A DNA stretch of 64,000 nt from Alistipes sp. (GCA_021201825.1 JAJQED010000041.1:62001-126000); one strand, 5' to 3'. Positions 7,989 through 17,080 are shown, counted from the first letter of the stretch. Notes: generated from the sequence alone by a model not told the origin. Numbers and translations: made by a program.

Positions 7989-9173
7989 ATGAAAAACGAA
8001 ATACTCGATTTGGAAGTGGCGGGCCGCCTGTCAGGGATCGGCGAATACTGGTTCTCGACAAAGCTTGCGGAGATAGACCGGATGAGGCAACAGGGCACCG
8101 AGGTTATCAGCCTCGGGGTCGGCAGTCCCGACCAGCCGCCGCACCCGGATGTAACGGCGGCGCTGGCAACATGGGCGGCAAGGCCCGATACCCATGCCTA
8201 CCAGCCTTACAGGGGGACCAAGGTCCTGCGGGACGCCTTTGCGAAATGGTACGGCGAACGTTACGGCGTACGGCTCGACCCGGACCGGGAAGTACTGCCG
8301 TTGATCGGCTCCAAAGAAGGGCTCATGCATATTTGCATGACTTACCTCAACGACGGGGACGAAGTGCTTGTCCCGGACCCGGGTTACCCGACATACCGAT
8401 CGGCCGTGAAAATATCCGGTGGCATCCTACGGGAATACGGCCTTACGGAGCAAAATGGGTATGCCCCGGACCTCGAATCCCTGGAACGGGAGGGGATCGA
8501 CAGGGTGAAGATCATGATAATCAATTACCCGCATATGCCTACCGGGGCACTTGCTCCGCAGGGTCTGTTTGAAAAACTGGTGAAATTCGCAAAACGGAAC
8601 GGTATACTGCTCGTACATGACAACCCGTACAGCTTTATCCGCAACGACAAGCCGGAGAGCCTGCTTGCGGTACCGGGAGCGATGGACGTGGCAATCGAAC
8701 TGAACTCCTTGAGTAAAAGTCATAATATGCCCGGCTGGAGGGTAGGGATGATGGCCGGGGACGGCAAACGGCTCGGGGAGGTGATTCGTTTCAAAAGCAA
8801 TATGGACTCGGGGATGTTCCTGCCCATGCAGCAGGCCGCTGCGGTAGCGCTGTCGCTCGGGGAAGAATGGTACACTTCGTTGAATGAACTGTACCGGTCA
8901 CGTGAATCGCTCGGGATGGAGATAATGTCCGCCCTCGGTTGCCGGTGCCGGCCGGGACAGGCAGGGCTGTTCTTGTGGGGACGTATACCGGAAGAGTATG
9001 ACGGGGATTGCTTCTCGTTTGCCGATTCGGTACTTTACGATAAAGGGGTTTTTATAGTTCCCGGGGGAATATTCGGCGGCAACGGCAACCGTTATGTCCG
9101 CATAAGCCTGTGTGCGAACGGGGAAACTTTGCAACGGGCCCTAGGTAAGATCAAAAACGGAAAAACTGAATGA
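7989..9173 (+). CDS. class I/II PLP aminotransferase, probably aromatic (phenylpyruvate/4-hydroxyphenylpyruvate)
   Basis: A fold-type I aminotransferase of 394 residues. The pyridoxal-phosphate lysine is in LNSLSKSHNMPGWRVG near residue 243, with VPDPGYPTY near 130, the NYPHMPTG block near 179 and the substrate-binding arginine in the late YVRISL motif. Its position between prephenate dehydratase and prephenate dehydrogenase argues that it makes Phe and Tyr from their keto acids. On sequence alone it could also be an aspartate or LL-diaminopimelate-type aminotransferase, so the substrate is inferred from context. Its stop overlaps the start of tyrA by 4 bases. Confidence 0.85.
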   Translation: MKNEILDLEVAGRLSGIGEYWFSTKLAEIDRMRQQGTEVISLGVGSPDQPPHPDVTAALATWAARPDTHAYQPYRGTKVLRDAFAKWYGERYGVRLDPDREVLPLIGSKEGLMHICMTYLNDGDEVLVPDPGYPTYRSAVKISGGILREYGLTEQNGYAPDLESLEREGIDRVKIMIINYPHMPTGALAPQGLFEKLVKFAKRNGILLVHDNPYSFIRNDKPESLLAVPGAMDVAIELNSLSKSHNMPGWRVGMMAGDGKRLGEVIRFKSNMDSGMFLPMQQAAAVALSLGEEWYTSLNELYRSRESLGMEIMSALGCRCRPGQAGLFLWGRIPEEYDGDCFSFADSVLYDKGVFIVPGGIFGGNGNRYVRISLCANGETLQRALGKIKNGKTE

Positions 9174-10033
9174 AAGCAACTGTTATAGGTGTAGGTCTTA
9201 TAGGAGGATCGATGGCTTTGAGCCTTAAGGACAACGGTATATGTTCCGATATCACCGGGGTCGACCGGAACCCGGAAAATGCCGCCCGGGCGCTGGAACT
9301 GGGTTTGGTAGATCGAATCGCAACTGTCGAGCATGCGGTGGCGGATACCGACCTGGTGGTTATCGCTACCCCAGTAGATTCTATTCCCCTGATAGCCGTG
9401 AAGCTATTGAACGATATTCGTCCCGGACAGGTGGTTATGGATACGGGGTCCATTAAAAATGAACTCCACGAAGTGATACGGCTCCATCCCAACCGGGGGC
9501 GGTTCGTGGCGACCCACCCGATGTGGGGTACCGAATACAGCGGGCCGGAGGCGGCCGTGAGGGGCGCGTTCAAAGGCCGCACGGTCGTGATTTGCGACCG
9601 CGAGGCGAGCGATGCGGACGCCCTGACGGCGGTGGAAAATATTTATACCCGGATCGGAATGCCTATATCTTATATGTCTTCTGAAGAGCAGGACCTGCAC
9701 TCGGCTTACGTATCGCATATTTCACATATTACCTCATTCGCCCTGGCCCTGACCGTGCTGGAAAAGGAGCGCGAAGAGGAACATATCTTCGATCTGGCGG
9801 GGGGTGGTTTCGAGAGTACCGTGAGGCTGGCCAAAAGCTCGCCCCAGACCTGGGTCCCTATCCTGATGCAGAACAAATTCAACGTACTGGACGTCCTGCG
9901 CGAGCATATTCACCAGCTCAATATCATCCGCAAGATGCTCGAAAAGGATGACCGCCGGGCGCTCGCCGACGCTATCGCCAAGGCCAATACGATAAAACGA
10001 ATAATAGACCAGAAAATAAACGGCAACAATTAA
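9170..10033 (+). CDS. tyrA: prephenate dehydrogenase
   Basis: Oxidatively decarboxylates prephenate to 4-hydroxyphenylpyruvate for tyrosine synthesis. The NAD-binding motif VIGVGLIGGSMA is at residues 4-15 and the catalytic block THPMWGTEYSGP is near residues 112-123, with the histidine of SHISHI further on. The length (287) fits a dehydrogenase without a regulatory ACT domain or fused chorismate mutase. It overlaps the upstream aminotransferase by an ATGA junction, and the next gene starts 9 bases later. Confidence 0.92.
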   Translation: MKATVIGVGLIGGSMALSLKDNGICSDITGVDRNPENAARALELGLVDRIATVEHAVADTDLVVIATPVDSIPLIAVKLLNDIRPGQVVMDTGSIKNELHEVIRLHPNRGRFVATHPMWGTEYSGPEAAVRGAFKGRTVVICDREASDADALTAVENIYTRIGMPISYMSSEEQDLHSAYVSHISHITSFALALTVLEKEREEEHIFDLAGGGFESTVRLAKSSPQTWVPILMQNKFNVLDVLREHIHQLNIIRKMLEKDDRRALADAIAKANTIKRIIDQKINGNN

Positions 10034-10042
10034 AACAGAGAT

Positions 10043-11113
10043 ATGAACACTATCGAACTCAAAACGGGCAAGCCCGTAATAATATCGGGGCCCTGCAGTG
10101 CCGAAACCGAAGAACAAACCCTTGAAACCTGCCGCCGGATTGCAGCTTCCGGCCTTGTGGATGTACTGCGCGCCGGGGTATGGAAACCGCGTACCAATCC
10201 AGGCACTTTCGAGGGAGTCGGCTTGAAAGGGCTTGCCTGGATGGCGGAGGCAAAAAGGGAAACCGGCCTGCCGATCGCGGTAGAGGTCGCAACATCGAAA
10301 CATGTCGAGAGCGCCCTCGAATTCGGGGTCGATATCCTTTGGATAGGCGCCCGAACTACCGTAAGCCCGTTCGCAATACAGGATATCGCCGACGCCCTGC
10401 GCGGTAATAAAGAGATAAAGGTACTGATCAAGAACCCGATGAATCCCGATCTGGCCCTGTGGGCAGGCGCCGTGGCGCGGCTCCAGAACGTGGGAGTGGA
10501 CATCGAAAATATAGGGTTGATCCACCGCGGATTTTCCTATTTCGGGCACAGCAAATACCGCAACGCCCCGATGTGGCACCTTGTCCTGGAGATGCGCAGC
10601 CGGTTCCCGGATATGGCCATGATCTGCGACCCGTCCCATATCTGCGGTACAAGGACTTACCTGCAGGAAGTCTCGCAGGCCGCTGCCGATATGCGCTTCG
10701 ACGGTCTCATTATCGAGAGCCATATTTGCCCGGAACAGGCACTTAGCGACGCGGCGCAGCAGGTAACCCCGGACGGTCTGGTAGAACTGCTTCAAAGCAT
10801 CCGCTGGCGGCAAGATTCCACGGACGACCCCCAGTTCAAAAGCGCCCTCGCACTGTACCGCAGCGAGATCGACCAGATAGACTCCGAGGTGTTCGACCTG
10901 CTAAGCCGCCGTATGAAAGTGGCCGAGAAAATAGGCCAGGTAAAACGGGATAATAACGTGGCGATCCTGCAGGGCGGCCGGTGGACGAGCATCGTGGAAA
11001 AGGTAGTGGCCCAGTCGCAAAAGCTGGACCTCAGCGAAGAATTCTTGAAAACCGTCCTCGAGGCTATCCATATAGAGAGCATCACGCGCCAGAATAAAGT
11101 GATGAACAGCTAA
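10043..11113 (+). CDS. bifunctional DAHP synthase / chorismate mutase
   Basis: Joins the first step of the shikimate pathway (3-deoxy-7-phosphoheptulonate synthase) to the branch point to prephenate (chorismate mutase). Residues about 1-255 are a KDO8P synthase-type DAHP synthase: ISGPCSAETEEQ, RAGVWKPRTNPGTFEG, DPSHICG and the late ESHICPEQALSDAAQQ are all visible. Residues about 270-356 are an AroQ-type chorismate mutase helix bundle (YRSEIDQIDSEVFDLLSRR, later VAEKIGQVK). This fusion placed last in a pheA-aminotransferase-tyrA operon is common in Bacteroidales. With it the operon covers both ends of the route and every step from chorismate to Phe and Tyr. Confidence 0.93.
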   Translation: MNTIELKTGKPVIISGPCSAETEEQTLETCRRIAASGLVDVLRAGVWKPRTNPGTFEGVGLKGLAWMAEAKRETGLPIAVEVATSKHVESALEFGVDILWIGARTTVSPFAIQDIADALRGNKEIKVLIKNPMNPDLALWAGAVARLQNVGVDIENIGLIHRGFSYFGHSKYRNAPMWHLVLEMRSRFPDMAMICDPSHICGTRTYLQEVSQAAADMRFDGLIIESHICPEQALSDAAQQVTPDGLVELLQSIRWRQDSTDDPQFKSALALYRSEIDQIDSEVFDLLSRRMKVAEKIGQVKRDNNVAILQGGRWTSIVEKVVAQSQKLDLSEEFLKTVLEAIHIESITRQNKVMNS

Positions 11114-11176
11114 AAACCGGGATTGTATTTCCGCTTATCTTGGGTACTTTTACATACGTAAAGAAACGTTGAACGA

Positions 11177-12577
11177 GTGCAGATACCTACGATAAGCCAA
11201 TACGCGGCAACGGTCGCCGACCCGGCAGGTCTTACCCGCACCTTGGGTCATTTCAGGGCCGAGAGGGATATTTACGGGGAGTTGGAGTTTCGCAGCGGCA
11301 ACAACGCCTCCGTCTTCCATATCGAGAAAGGCGGCCGCCGGATGATGCTGAAATGTTACTTTCGCTCCCGGAGCGGCCTGCAGGATATATACCGTTATAT
11401 TTCCGCGAGCGGCGACAGTTTATTCCCCCGCATGGATTATTTGCCGCAGGAGTTGTTTGTCTTCGATTCTTTCGGGACCGGCAACTATATGGACGTACTG
11501 GTCGGGGACTGGCTCGAGGGGGCCACGTTAGCTACCGAGATCAAACGGGCATGCCGGGAGCGCAATATGGAGCGGCTGGGCCTGCTTTCACGTAACTTCG
11601 ATAGGCTTGCCGCAGAGATACTTTCCCGCCCGTGGGCACACGGCGACCTGAAGCCGGACAATATTATAGTATCCGGGGACGGGGTAATGCGGCTTGTGGA
11701 TTTCGATGCGCTCTATTTTCCCGGTTGTAAGGCCGACGGACCTGCCGAAGTCGGCACTCCCGGGTTCCAGCATCCGATGAGGGATTTCAATAATTACGAC
11801 AAATCGCTCGACGATTACCCTCTGGCCCTGATATCCGTGAGCCTAAAGGCCCTTGCGGAAAATCCGGGCCTCTATTTCGACCATCACCGGTCGGATATAA
11901 TCATTCTCAATCCCGAGGAGGTTTTGGGCGGTAACAGCCCGGGGTACGACACCGTTAGGGAACTGCTGGCCGACGGGGGATATTTTGCCCATTATAAACT
12001 GGCGCTTATGCTTCGGTGCCGCACCGTTAACCTGCCGGGTATTGCAGAGATATTCAGGGATATCGAAAAGCCGGTGGAACTTGGACCCGGTTGCGAAACG
12101 TTCCTGGAGGACGGCCTCTCCGGCTTCCGGGAGGTGGTAACCGGTCGGACCGTGATATGGCCTGTTTTCGAACAGGCATGTGAATTCCGTGACGGTGCCG
12201 CTTATGTTACCATCCACGGTAACAACCGCCTGATTGGCCAGGGCGGTAATTATTTATTCCCCGATCTGGAATACGAAGATATAAAGCCGATGTCGGAACT
12301 CATTGCCGCATATTGCCGCAGCGGGAAATGGGGATACGTGAAAGCGGACGGCAGGATAGTGTGCGAACCAGAATTCGAGGCGGCAGGAAATATGCACGAG
12401 GGAGCCGCCGCTGTAATGAAAACAGGCAGGTGGGCATATATGGACCGGTGGGGCAAACTGTTAACGGGTTTTATCTTCGATCAGGCTTACGGCTTCCGTA
12501 ACGGGGAGGCAAGGGTCATAACGGGCGGAAAAATGTCCGTAATCAAATATGGCGATATCGCAAAAGGGCGTAAATAA
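11177..12577 (+). CDS. Ser/Thr-kinase-like protein with WG repeats
   Basis: A 466-residue protein with a eukaryotic-type kinase fold followed by WG (KWG-type) repeats. The kinase part (about 30-230) shows a putative ATP lysine (K59 in MLKCYF), the catalytic loop HGDLKPDN (155-162), the metal site VDFD (174-177) and an activation-segment end GTPGFQHP (193-200), so it looks catalytically competent. Residues about 325-466 hold degenerate WG repeats, for example SGKWGYVKADGR and TGRWAYMDRWGK, thought to form beta-structures for protein contacts. It starts at GTG 11177 and has no signal peptide. It is co-directional with a VWA gene and a second kinase-like/WG gene. The substrate is unknown. Confidence 0.75.
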   Translation: MQIPTISQYAATVADPAGLTRTLGHFRAERDIYGELEFRSGNNASVFHIEKGGRRMMLKCYFRSRSGLQDIYRYISASGDSLFPRMDYLPQELFVFDSFGTGNYMDVLVGDWLEGATLATEIKRACRERNMERLGLLSRNFDRLAAEILSRPWAHGDLKPDNIIVSGDGVMRLVDFDALYFPGCKADGPAEVGTPGFQHPMRDFNNYDKSLDDYPLALISVSLKALAENPGLYFDHHRSDIIILNPEEVLGGNSPGYDTVRELLADGGYFAHYKLALMLRCRTVNLPGIAEIFRDIEKPVELGPGCETFLEDGLSGFREVVTGRTVIWPVFEQACEFRDGAAYVTIHGNNRLIGQGGNYLFPDLEYEDIKPMSELIAAYCRSGKWGYVKADGRIVCEPEFEAAGNMHEGAAAVMKTGRWAYMDRWGKLLTGFIFDQAYGFRNGEARVITGGKMSVIKYGDIAKGRK

Positions 12578-12626
12578 GGTAAATTCGGAAAGAATACATA
12601 TATTAGGGGTTAAAAATTAGAACCTG

Positions 12627-13481
12627 ATGTATTCCGCCCGTATAACCCGCCAGAATCCTACTGCATTCATATTCCTGATCGACCACAGCGGTTCGATGGA
12701 GGAGAAGATGCCGTTCGGTAGTACCGTGGCGACCAAGGCCGAAGTAGTCGCGATGGTAACCAACCGGCTGCTTTGCGAAGTTATTAACCGCTGCCGCCGG
12801 GACGACGGCATAGCAGACTATTTCGACATAGCCGCTATCGGATATTCCGGGGAACGTGCACGGATGCTCCTGAGCGATGAGGTTACTTTTATGAAACCGT
12901 CCCAGTTGGCCAGGCAAAATTGCCGCACCCGGCTTATCACCCAGCAGCGGACCTATCCCGACGGAAGTTCACGGGAGATATCTACCGAGCTAAAATACTG
13001 GATCGAGCCCCGTGCCGAGGGAAATACCCCGATGCGGTCGGCCCTGGATATGGCCCTTAACCTGTTGGTCAGGTGGTGTCGTAGGCCGTGCAGTTCGGCA
13101 TCGTATCCGCCCACGGTATTCAACATAACAGACGGCGAGGCCACCGACGGCGATTACGAAATGCTCTGTTCTATTGCCGACGAAATCAAGAACCTCGGCA
13201 CATCCGATGGCAAGGCCCTGCTTATCAATATAAATATTTCTTCGATGTCTTCCGACAAGACCGTGTTGTTCCCGTCCGGTAAGGAAGAGTTGCCCGGGTG
13301 CCGGTATACGAGCCTGTTGTACGATATGTCCAGCGAGATGCCGGCCGAGTATAACGACAGCATCCAGGAAATCAGGCAGGGGTCGGCGCCCCCGTACCGT
13401 GGGATGAGCCTCAATACCACGGCCGCCAGTCTTATCTCGATGATGAATATCGGTTCACGGAGCATCAATAAAATTCTTTAG
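12627..13481 (+). CDS. VWA-domain protein, TerY-like
   Basis: A cytoplasmic von Willebrand factor A domain protein of 284 residues. The metal-ion-dependent adhesion site looks complete: DHSGS (D19, S21, S23), the threonine in EGNTPMRSALDMAL, and the aspartate in NITDGEATDGD. This is the style of the TerY-type VWA proteins, which occur in bacterial operons with a Ser/Thr kinase and a PP2C phosphatase. Here it sits between a kinase-like/WG gene (49 bases upstream) and a pseudokinase/WG gene (4 bases downstream), and no phosphatase is in the operon. It is probably a scaffold or a phosphorylation target of its neighbour. Confidence 0.8.
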   Translation: MYSARITRQNPTAFIFLIDHSGSMEEKMPFGSTVATKAEVVAMVTNRLLCEVINRCRRDDGIADYFDIAAIGYSGERARMLLSDEVTFMKPSQLARQNCRTRLITQQRTYPDGSSREISTELKYWIEPRAEGNTPMRSALDMALNLLVRWCRRPCSSASYPPTVFNITDGEATDGDYEMLCSIADEIKNLGTSDGKALLININISSMSSDKTVLFPSGKEELPGCRYTSLLYDMSSEMPAEYNDSIQEIRQGSAPPYRGMSLNTTAASLISMMNIGSRSINKIL

Positions 13482-13485
13482 CGGT

Positions 13486-14910
13486 ATGGTCAATATCGGC
13501 AATGTGGTCGAATCGGTCAAGGATCCGGCACGGTTCAGGACCCTTACGGATATATACCCCGTAACGGACGGGGAGCAGGTGCGGCTCGGAAGCGGCGACG
13601 GTTACTGTGACCTCGAAGTAAAAGTCGGCGAGCGGCATGCGGTAATGAGATGTTATTTGCGTAAAGACCTCGATACGGCCAGGCGGTTGGGGGAAGTGTC
13701 GGCTTTTCTTGCCGCAGTCGATGAACCTTGTTACGGTAAATTCTCGTTCCATGCAGGTGAGTTGCTCGTATTCGATGAGAACGGCGGGCATTGTTTTGTC
13801 GATGTTGCCGTGATAGATAAATATCCCGGTGCGGATATTCAAAAATATATCGCCGGGTGCCTCGCGGACCCGAAGAACGGTATTAAAAAGATTACCGCCC
13901 TTATCGGATTGATGGGGGAATTTGCCCGCAAGCACATTGATCACCGTCTCGATACCGGTGGCCGGTTGGCCAATAACTTCCGGATACGGGAAAACGGCGA
14001 GCCGGTAATTTTAGGATTGGTCGATGCCGAGAGGGGAGAGTGTCCGGGTGACGTTATGCAAATAGGGGTTATTGGTTGTATACTCTGGCTTGCGTGTTTG
14101 GATCCGCGGGTGCTGGATCTTCTGTCCGGGAGAGCGAACCTGACCTGGCGCGGAGTATTCTCCGGATGTGCCGGTTTGGGTTTACCGGAGCCGGTCGGGG
14201 ATTTTTGTGCCACCCTGGCCTCAATGGGTACCACTCCGGCAAAACCGGAAACAGAGGTGGTTATCGAATACCTGCACCGTCTCTCTAAAGAACCGGTAAC
14301 GGAGAGGGATAAGTTTAAGGTATTTATGGATTCTGTCGCGAATAGTCCGGTATCATACTATACGCCCGTAATTAACATTTCAACGGCCGGGTACGAATAT
14401 GTCGGTGAGATGTCCTGTATGATGATGAGGGCGTTTGACGGAGAGCAGTGGTGTTACCTCGACAAATTAGGCCGCGTAGCCATCGAGGGGCCTTACCTCG
14501 ATGCACGGGATTTTTGGGAGGGTACGGCAGTTGTAGAGACCCCGGAGGGATTCGGCCTGATTGACTGCGACGGTAATTATATTATTCTACCGCAATATGA
14601 CGATATGGATCTGGACGAAACCGGCAACCGGTTGATCGTAAGCAAGGAGGGAAGGACTGGAATGGTTTCGCTGAAAGGCGAGCAAATAGTGGGGCTGGAT
14701 TACGATAATATTTTTCCGGCCGTGCATGGACTACATGTGGTACAGTCCGGGGATAAGTTCGGGTTCATTTCCCGTGACGGCACTCCCGTCACCGGGATCG
14801 TTTACGACGAAGCGGATTGTGCCGGGGCCGAGAATGGCTTTGCCCGGGGTGTGCGGCAAGGCCGGGAATATATGATCTTTCCCGACGGCAAAGAGGAGCC
14901 GAAAATTTAA
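13486..14910 (+). CDS. pseudokinase-like protein with WG repeats (paralogue of the gene at 11177)
   Basis: A 474-residue protein with the same layout as the kinase/WG protein two genes upstream. Shared blocks include ELLVFDENGG...DVAVIDKYPGADI here and ELFVFDSFGT...DVLVGDWLEGATL there. The kinase residues have decayed: the ATP lysine position is Arg (VMRCYL, R55), the loop HGDLKPDN is replaced by TGGRLANN (157-164, so catalytic Asp becomes Gly), while the metal Asp of VDAE (D180) remains. Residues about 300-474 contain WG-like repeats (EQWCYLDKLGR, EGFGLIDCDGN, RTGMVSLKGE, DKFGFISRDGT). It is therefore probably a non-catalytic partner of the active-looking kinase. It starts 4 bases after the VWA gene. 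Confidence 0.72.
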   Translation: MVNIGNVVESVKDPARFRTLTDIYPVTDGEQVRLGSGDGYCDLEVKVGERHAVMRCYLRKDLDTARRLGEVSAFLAAVDEPCYGKFSFHAGELLVFDENGGHCFVDVAVIDKYPGADIQKYIAGCLADPKNGIKKITALIGLMGEFARKHIDHRLDTGGRLANNFRIRENGEPVILGLVDAERGECPGDVMQIGVIGCILWLACLDPRVLDLLSGRANLTWRGVFSGCAGLGLPEPVGDFCATLASMGTTPAKPETEVVIEYLHRLSKEPVTERDKFKVFMDSVANSPVSYYTPVINISTAGYEYVGEMSCMMMRAFDGEQWCYLDKLGRVAIEGPYLDARDFWEGTAVVETPEGFGLIDCDGNYIILPQYDDMDLDETGNRLIVSKEGRTGMVSLKGEQIVGLDYDNIFPAVHGLHVVQSGDKFGFISRDGTPVTGIVYDEADCAGAENGFARGVRQGREYMIFPDGKEEPKI

Positions 14911-14924
14911 GTTGCGGTATCCTG

Positions 14925-15563
14925 TTAATCGAAATAGCCGGCCGGAAGGCTTAGGGCTTTTATAATTGGTGGACGCAAATCCTCACGCGGGGCCGGCATA
15001 TAGGTCTTCAGCCCGAACCTGGCGCCCTCGAGGATGTTCTTTTCCCCGTCGTCGATAAAGAGGGTCTCTTCGGGATCGATCCCGGCGTCGTTAATTAGCT
15101 TGCTGTAAATTCCAAGGTCGGGTTTGAGCAGCCGCATTTCGTAGGAAAAGAACATACGGTCGAAGTATTCCCCCATCGATTTTCCCGCCTGGGAAAACCA
15201 TACACGGTTGATGCCTGCCAGCATGACCGGGTTCGTATTGCTCAATATTAGCAACGTGTAATCCCGCTTAAGTCTCTCGAGCATCCGGAGTTTATACGGT
15301 GACAGCCCGACTATAAAGTCTGCCAGTGCGTCGTCTATCTTCCATGCCGGGACGTCTTTGCCAGTTTGCTCACGGATATATCTGTAGACCTCGTAACGGT
15401 CCGTAAGGCCTTGCTCCAAGGCGCCCAAAATACCTTTGGGATGGTAATTGTCAAGCAACAGTTCGGCGTCCTGGAAACCGAGCTTTTCGAAAGCCTTTAC
15501 CGAATTGCCCCGTTCCAGGTCGAGCAGAACGCCACCCAGGTCGAAAATTATGTTTTTTATCAT
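14925..15563 (-). CDS. HAD-superfamily hydrolase (YihX-like)
   Basis: A cytoplasmic haloacid-dehalogenase-fold phosphatase of 212 residues. Motif I is IFDLGGVLLDLE near the N-terminus, motif II is LILSNTNP, motif III is the lysine of LKPDLGIYSKL, and motif IV is TLFIDDGEKNI. This set fits the subfamily IA enzymes annotated as sugar-phosphate phosphatases such as YihX; the substrate cannot be read from sequence. I start at ATG 15563 (MIKNIIFDLGG) because the frame upstream to 15614 has no family similarity. It converges with the pseudokinase/WG gene. Confidence 0.85.
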   Translation of the reverse strand: MIKNIIFDLGGVLLDLERGNSVKAFEKLGFQDAELLLDNYHPKGILGALEQGLTDRYEVYRYIREQTGKDVPAWKIDDALADFIVGLSPYKLRMLERLKRDYTLLILSNTNPVMLAGINRVWFSQAGKSMGEYFDRMFFSYEMRLLKPDLGIYSKLINDAGIDPEETLFIDDGEKNILEGARFGLKTYMPAPREDLRPPIIKALSLPAGYFD

Positions 15564-15794
15564 ATCGTTATATTTCAGCCGTCCGTCCGCAAAATTACTC
15601 GTTAACGGCAACAATTCCTACCTTAAAGGTTGTTATCTTTATAGTAAGGATCGAGGATGCCGACCATTAACTTTACAAATACCTTACCTGCGGTTTCCGG
15701 CCGGTAGATAGCCCTGATCGAACCTGCCCGAGGCTGCTTATTTGGCTTGCAATTTGCTTGGTTGCGGGAAAACAGTCTAAATCCATAGAAAACG

Positions 15795-16286
15795 ATGAAA
15801 ACTCCGTGCATTTTTATCCTGTCGCTCGTTATCTTTGCGGCGTGTTCCACTTCAAACCACTATTCTTCGCTGTCAAAACAGGAGGTTGAAACCCTTATCG
15901 GCGAGGGAATTGCCGGACGGGATATGGTAATAGATGTGAACCGTGCCCTGCCGATGCAGGGACGCAGCGTCACACTGACGGGAAGCTATAACCTGCGCAT
16001 AAAGGGAGACACGGTTTTTTCGTCGCTGCCATATTACGGCAGGGCATACAGCCTGCCTTATGGCGGAGGCGAGGGAATGATGTTCGAGGGGAAAGTGGAA
16101 GATTACAAAGTTGCCTCGGGGAGTAAGGGCGAGACCGATGTATCTTTCAGGGTACGGACTACCGAGGATGTTTACCAGATCAATATCGGCGTCTGGCCCA
16201 ACGGGTCGGCCGATATACGGGTGAACCCGCAGAATAAACAAATGATAACCTATATGGGAACCGTAAGGCTCGGTCCCGGAAAATGA
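15795..16286 (+). CDS. DUF4251 lipoprotein
   Basis: A 163-residue envelope lipoprotein of the DUF4251 family, which is confined to Bacteroidota and has no known function. The N-terminal signal peptide ends in a lipobox, IFAAC, near residue 16. The mature part has the family pattern: a segment on helix-forming residues, then FSSLPYYGRAYSLPYGG and a C-terminal beta-rich region. The stop overlaps the start of the Nudix gene by 4 bases, so the two are co-transcribed although no functional link is obvious. Confidence 0.8.
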   Translation: MKTPCIFILSLVIFAACSTSNHYSSLSKQEVETLIGEGIAGRDMVIDVNRALPMQGRSVTLTGSYNLRIKGDTVFSSLPYYGRAYSLPYGGGEGMMFEGKVEDYKVASGSKGETDVSFRVRTTEDVYQINIGVWPNGSADIRVNPQNKQMITYMGTVRLGPGK

Positions 16287-16807
16287 CAGATATGGACCCA
16301 CTGGAGAAATTCAAATACTGCCCGGCTTGTTCAAGCGGGCAGTTTTTGGTTAAGAACGCCAAATCCCGCAGGTGTGCGGATTGCGGATTCGTTTACTATT
16401 TCAACCCGTCCGCCGCAACGGCATGCTTCATAAGCGACCCTGCGGGGCGGTTACTGGTGGCCGTACGGGGTAAAGACCCGGCAAAGGGTACTTACGATTT
16501 GCCGGGAGGTTTTGTGGATGCGAACGAGAGCGGTGAAAAGGCGATATTACGGGAAATATACGAAGAGACGGGGCTGAAACCGGCCAAAGTGGAATACCTT
16601 TTCTCACTCCCCAATATTTACCCGTACGGCGGGATAGACGTTCAAACCCTCGATATATTTTACGAATGCCGGGTGGACGATTTGCAGCGGGCGGCAGCGG
16701 CCGACGACGTGGCGGATTTGGTAATACTGGAGCCGGAGAGTATCGACCCCGGGAAGTTCGGGCTTCGTTCCGTCCGTGAGGCTGTGGCCCGGTATCTCGG
16801 CAAATGA
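16283..16807 (+). CDS. Nudix hydrolase with N-terminal zinc ribbon
   Basis: A 174-residue cytoplasmic Nudix pyrophosphohydrolase. The first 40 residues contain a four-cysteine zinc ribbon (CPACSSGQF...CADCGF) and the Nudix box GGFVDANESGEKAILREIYE begins near residue 73, with EETG following. Zinc-ribbon Nudix proteins include NADH pyrophosphatases, but this one lacks the NudC-specific region I would expect, so the substrate is open. It overlaps the DUF4251 gene (ATGA). ATG 16292 is an alternative start. Confidence 0.85.
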   Translation: MTDMDPLEKFKYCPACSSGQFLVKNAKSRRCADCGFVYYFNPSAATACFISDPAGRLLVAVRGKDPAKGTYDLPGGFVDANESGEKAILREIYEETGLKPAKVEYLFSLPNIYPYGGIDVQTLDIFYECRVDDLQRAAAADDVADLVILEPESIDPGKFGLRSVREAVARYLGK

Positions 16808-17053
16808 TAATTTTCCGTCACACTACTCCATACAAATAGTGTTACCGGTCCGGTCGGTTGGACAATTAGTGTTTATTGCCCGACGGGGTTTTCCCGGGTT
16901 GCGGTAACGCCGTGCTGCAAGATTTTCTAATCGGGAGTTTTATGCTTCCCGGCCTTGGGGTCTCGCCGTTATTTAGCTAATTTAAAGTAGTGTATAACCC
17001 CTGCATAACCGTTTTCTCTTCATTCCCGGTCCGCAGGAAAGGATACCGGGATA
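16808..17053 (+). other. intergenic with hairpins; 3' UTR or small RNA
   Basis: No convincing open frame. A short stem ACACTA (16820-16825) / TAGTGT (16837-16842) and several GC-rich inverted segments precede a strong plus-strand terminator at 17054-17080. This is either a 250-base 3' UTR of the Nudix gene or an independent small RNA; a TAATTTTC near 16809 is a poor promoter match. Confidence 0.3.
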
Positions 17054-17080
17054 GCCTGGCTGAGAAGCCGGGCTTTTTTT
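17054..17080 (+). terminator. intrinsic terminator
   Basis: Stem GCCTGGCT (17054-17061) / AGCCGGGC (17066-17073), one G-U pair, loop GAGA, then seven T. The T tract exists only on the plus strand. Confidence 0.8.

Noticed and set aside
17024-17053. Possible SRP RNA apical loop (GGTCCGCAGGAAAGG)
   Set aside because: The conserved GGAAGGAAGCAGCC-type core of bacterial SRP RNA is not reproduced.
17060-17066. CTGAGA resembling the thiamine-pyrophosphate riboswitch signature
   Set aside because: It is the loop of a simple terminator; the other conserved TPP elements are missing and no thiamine gene follows.
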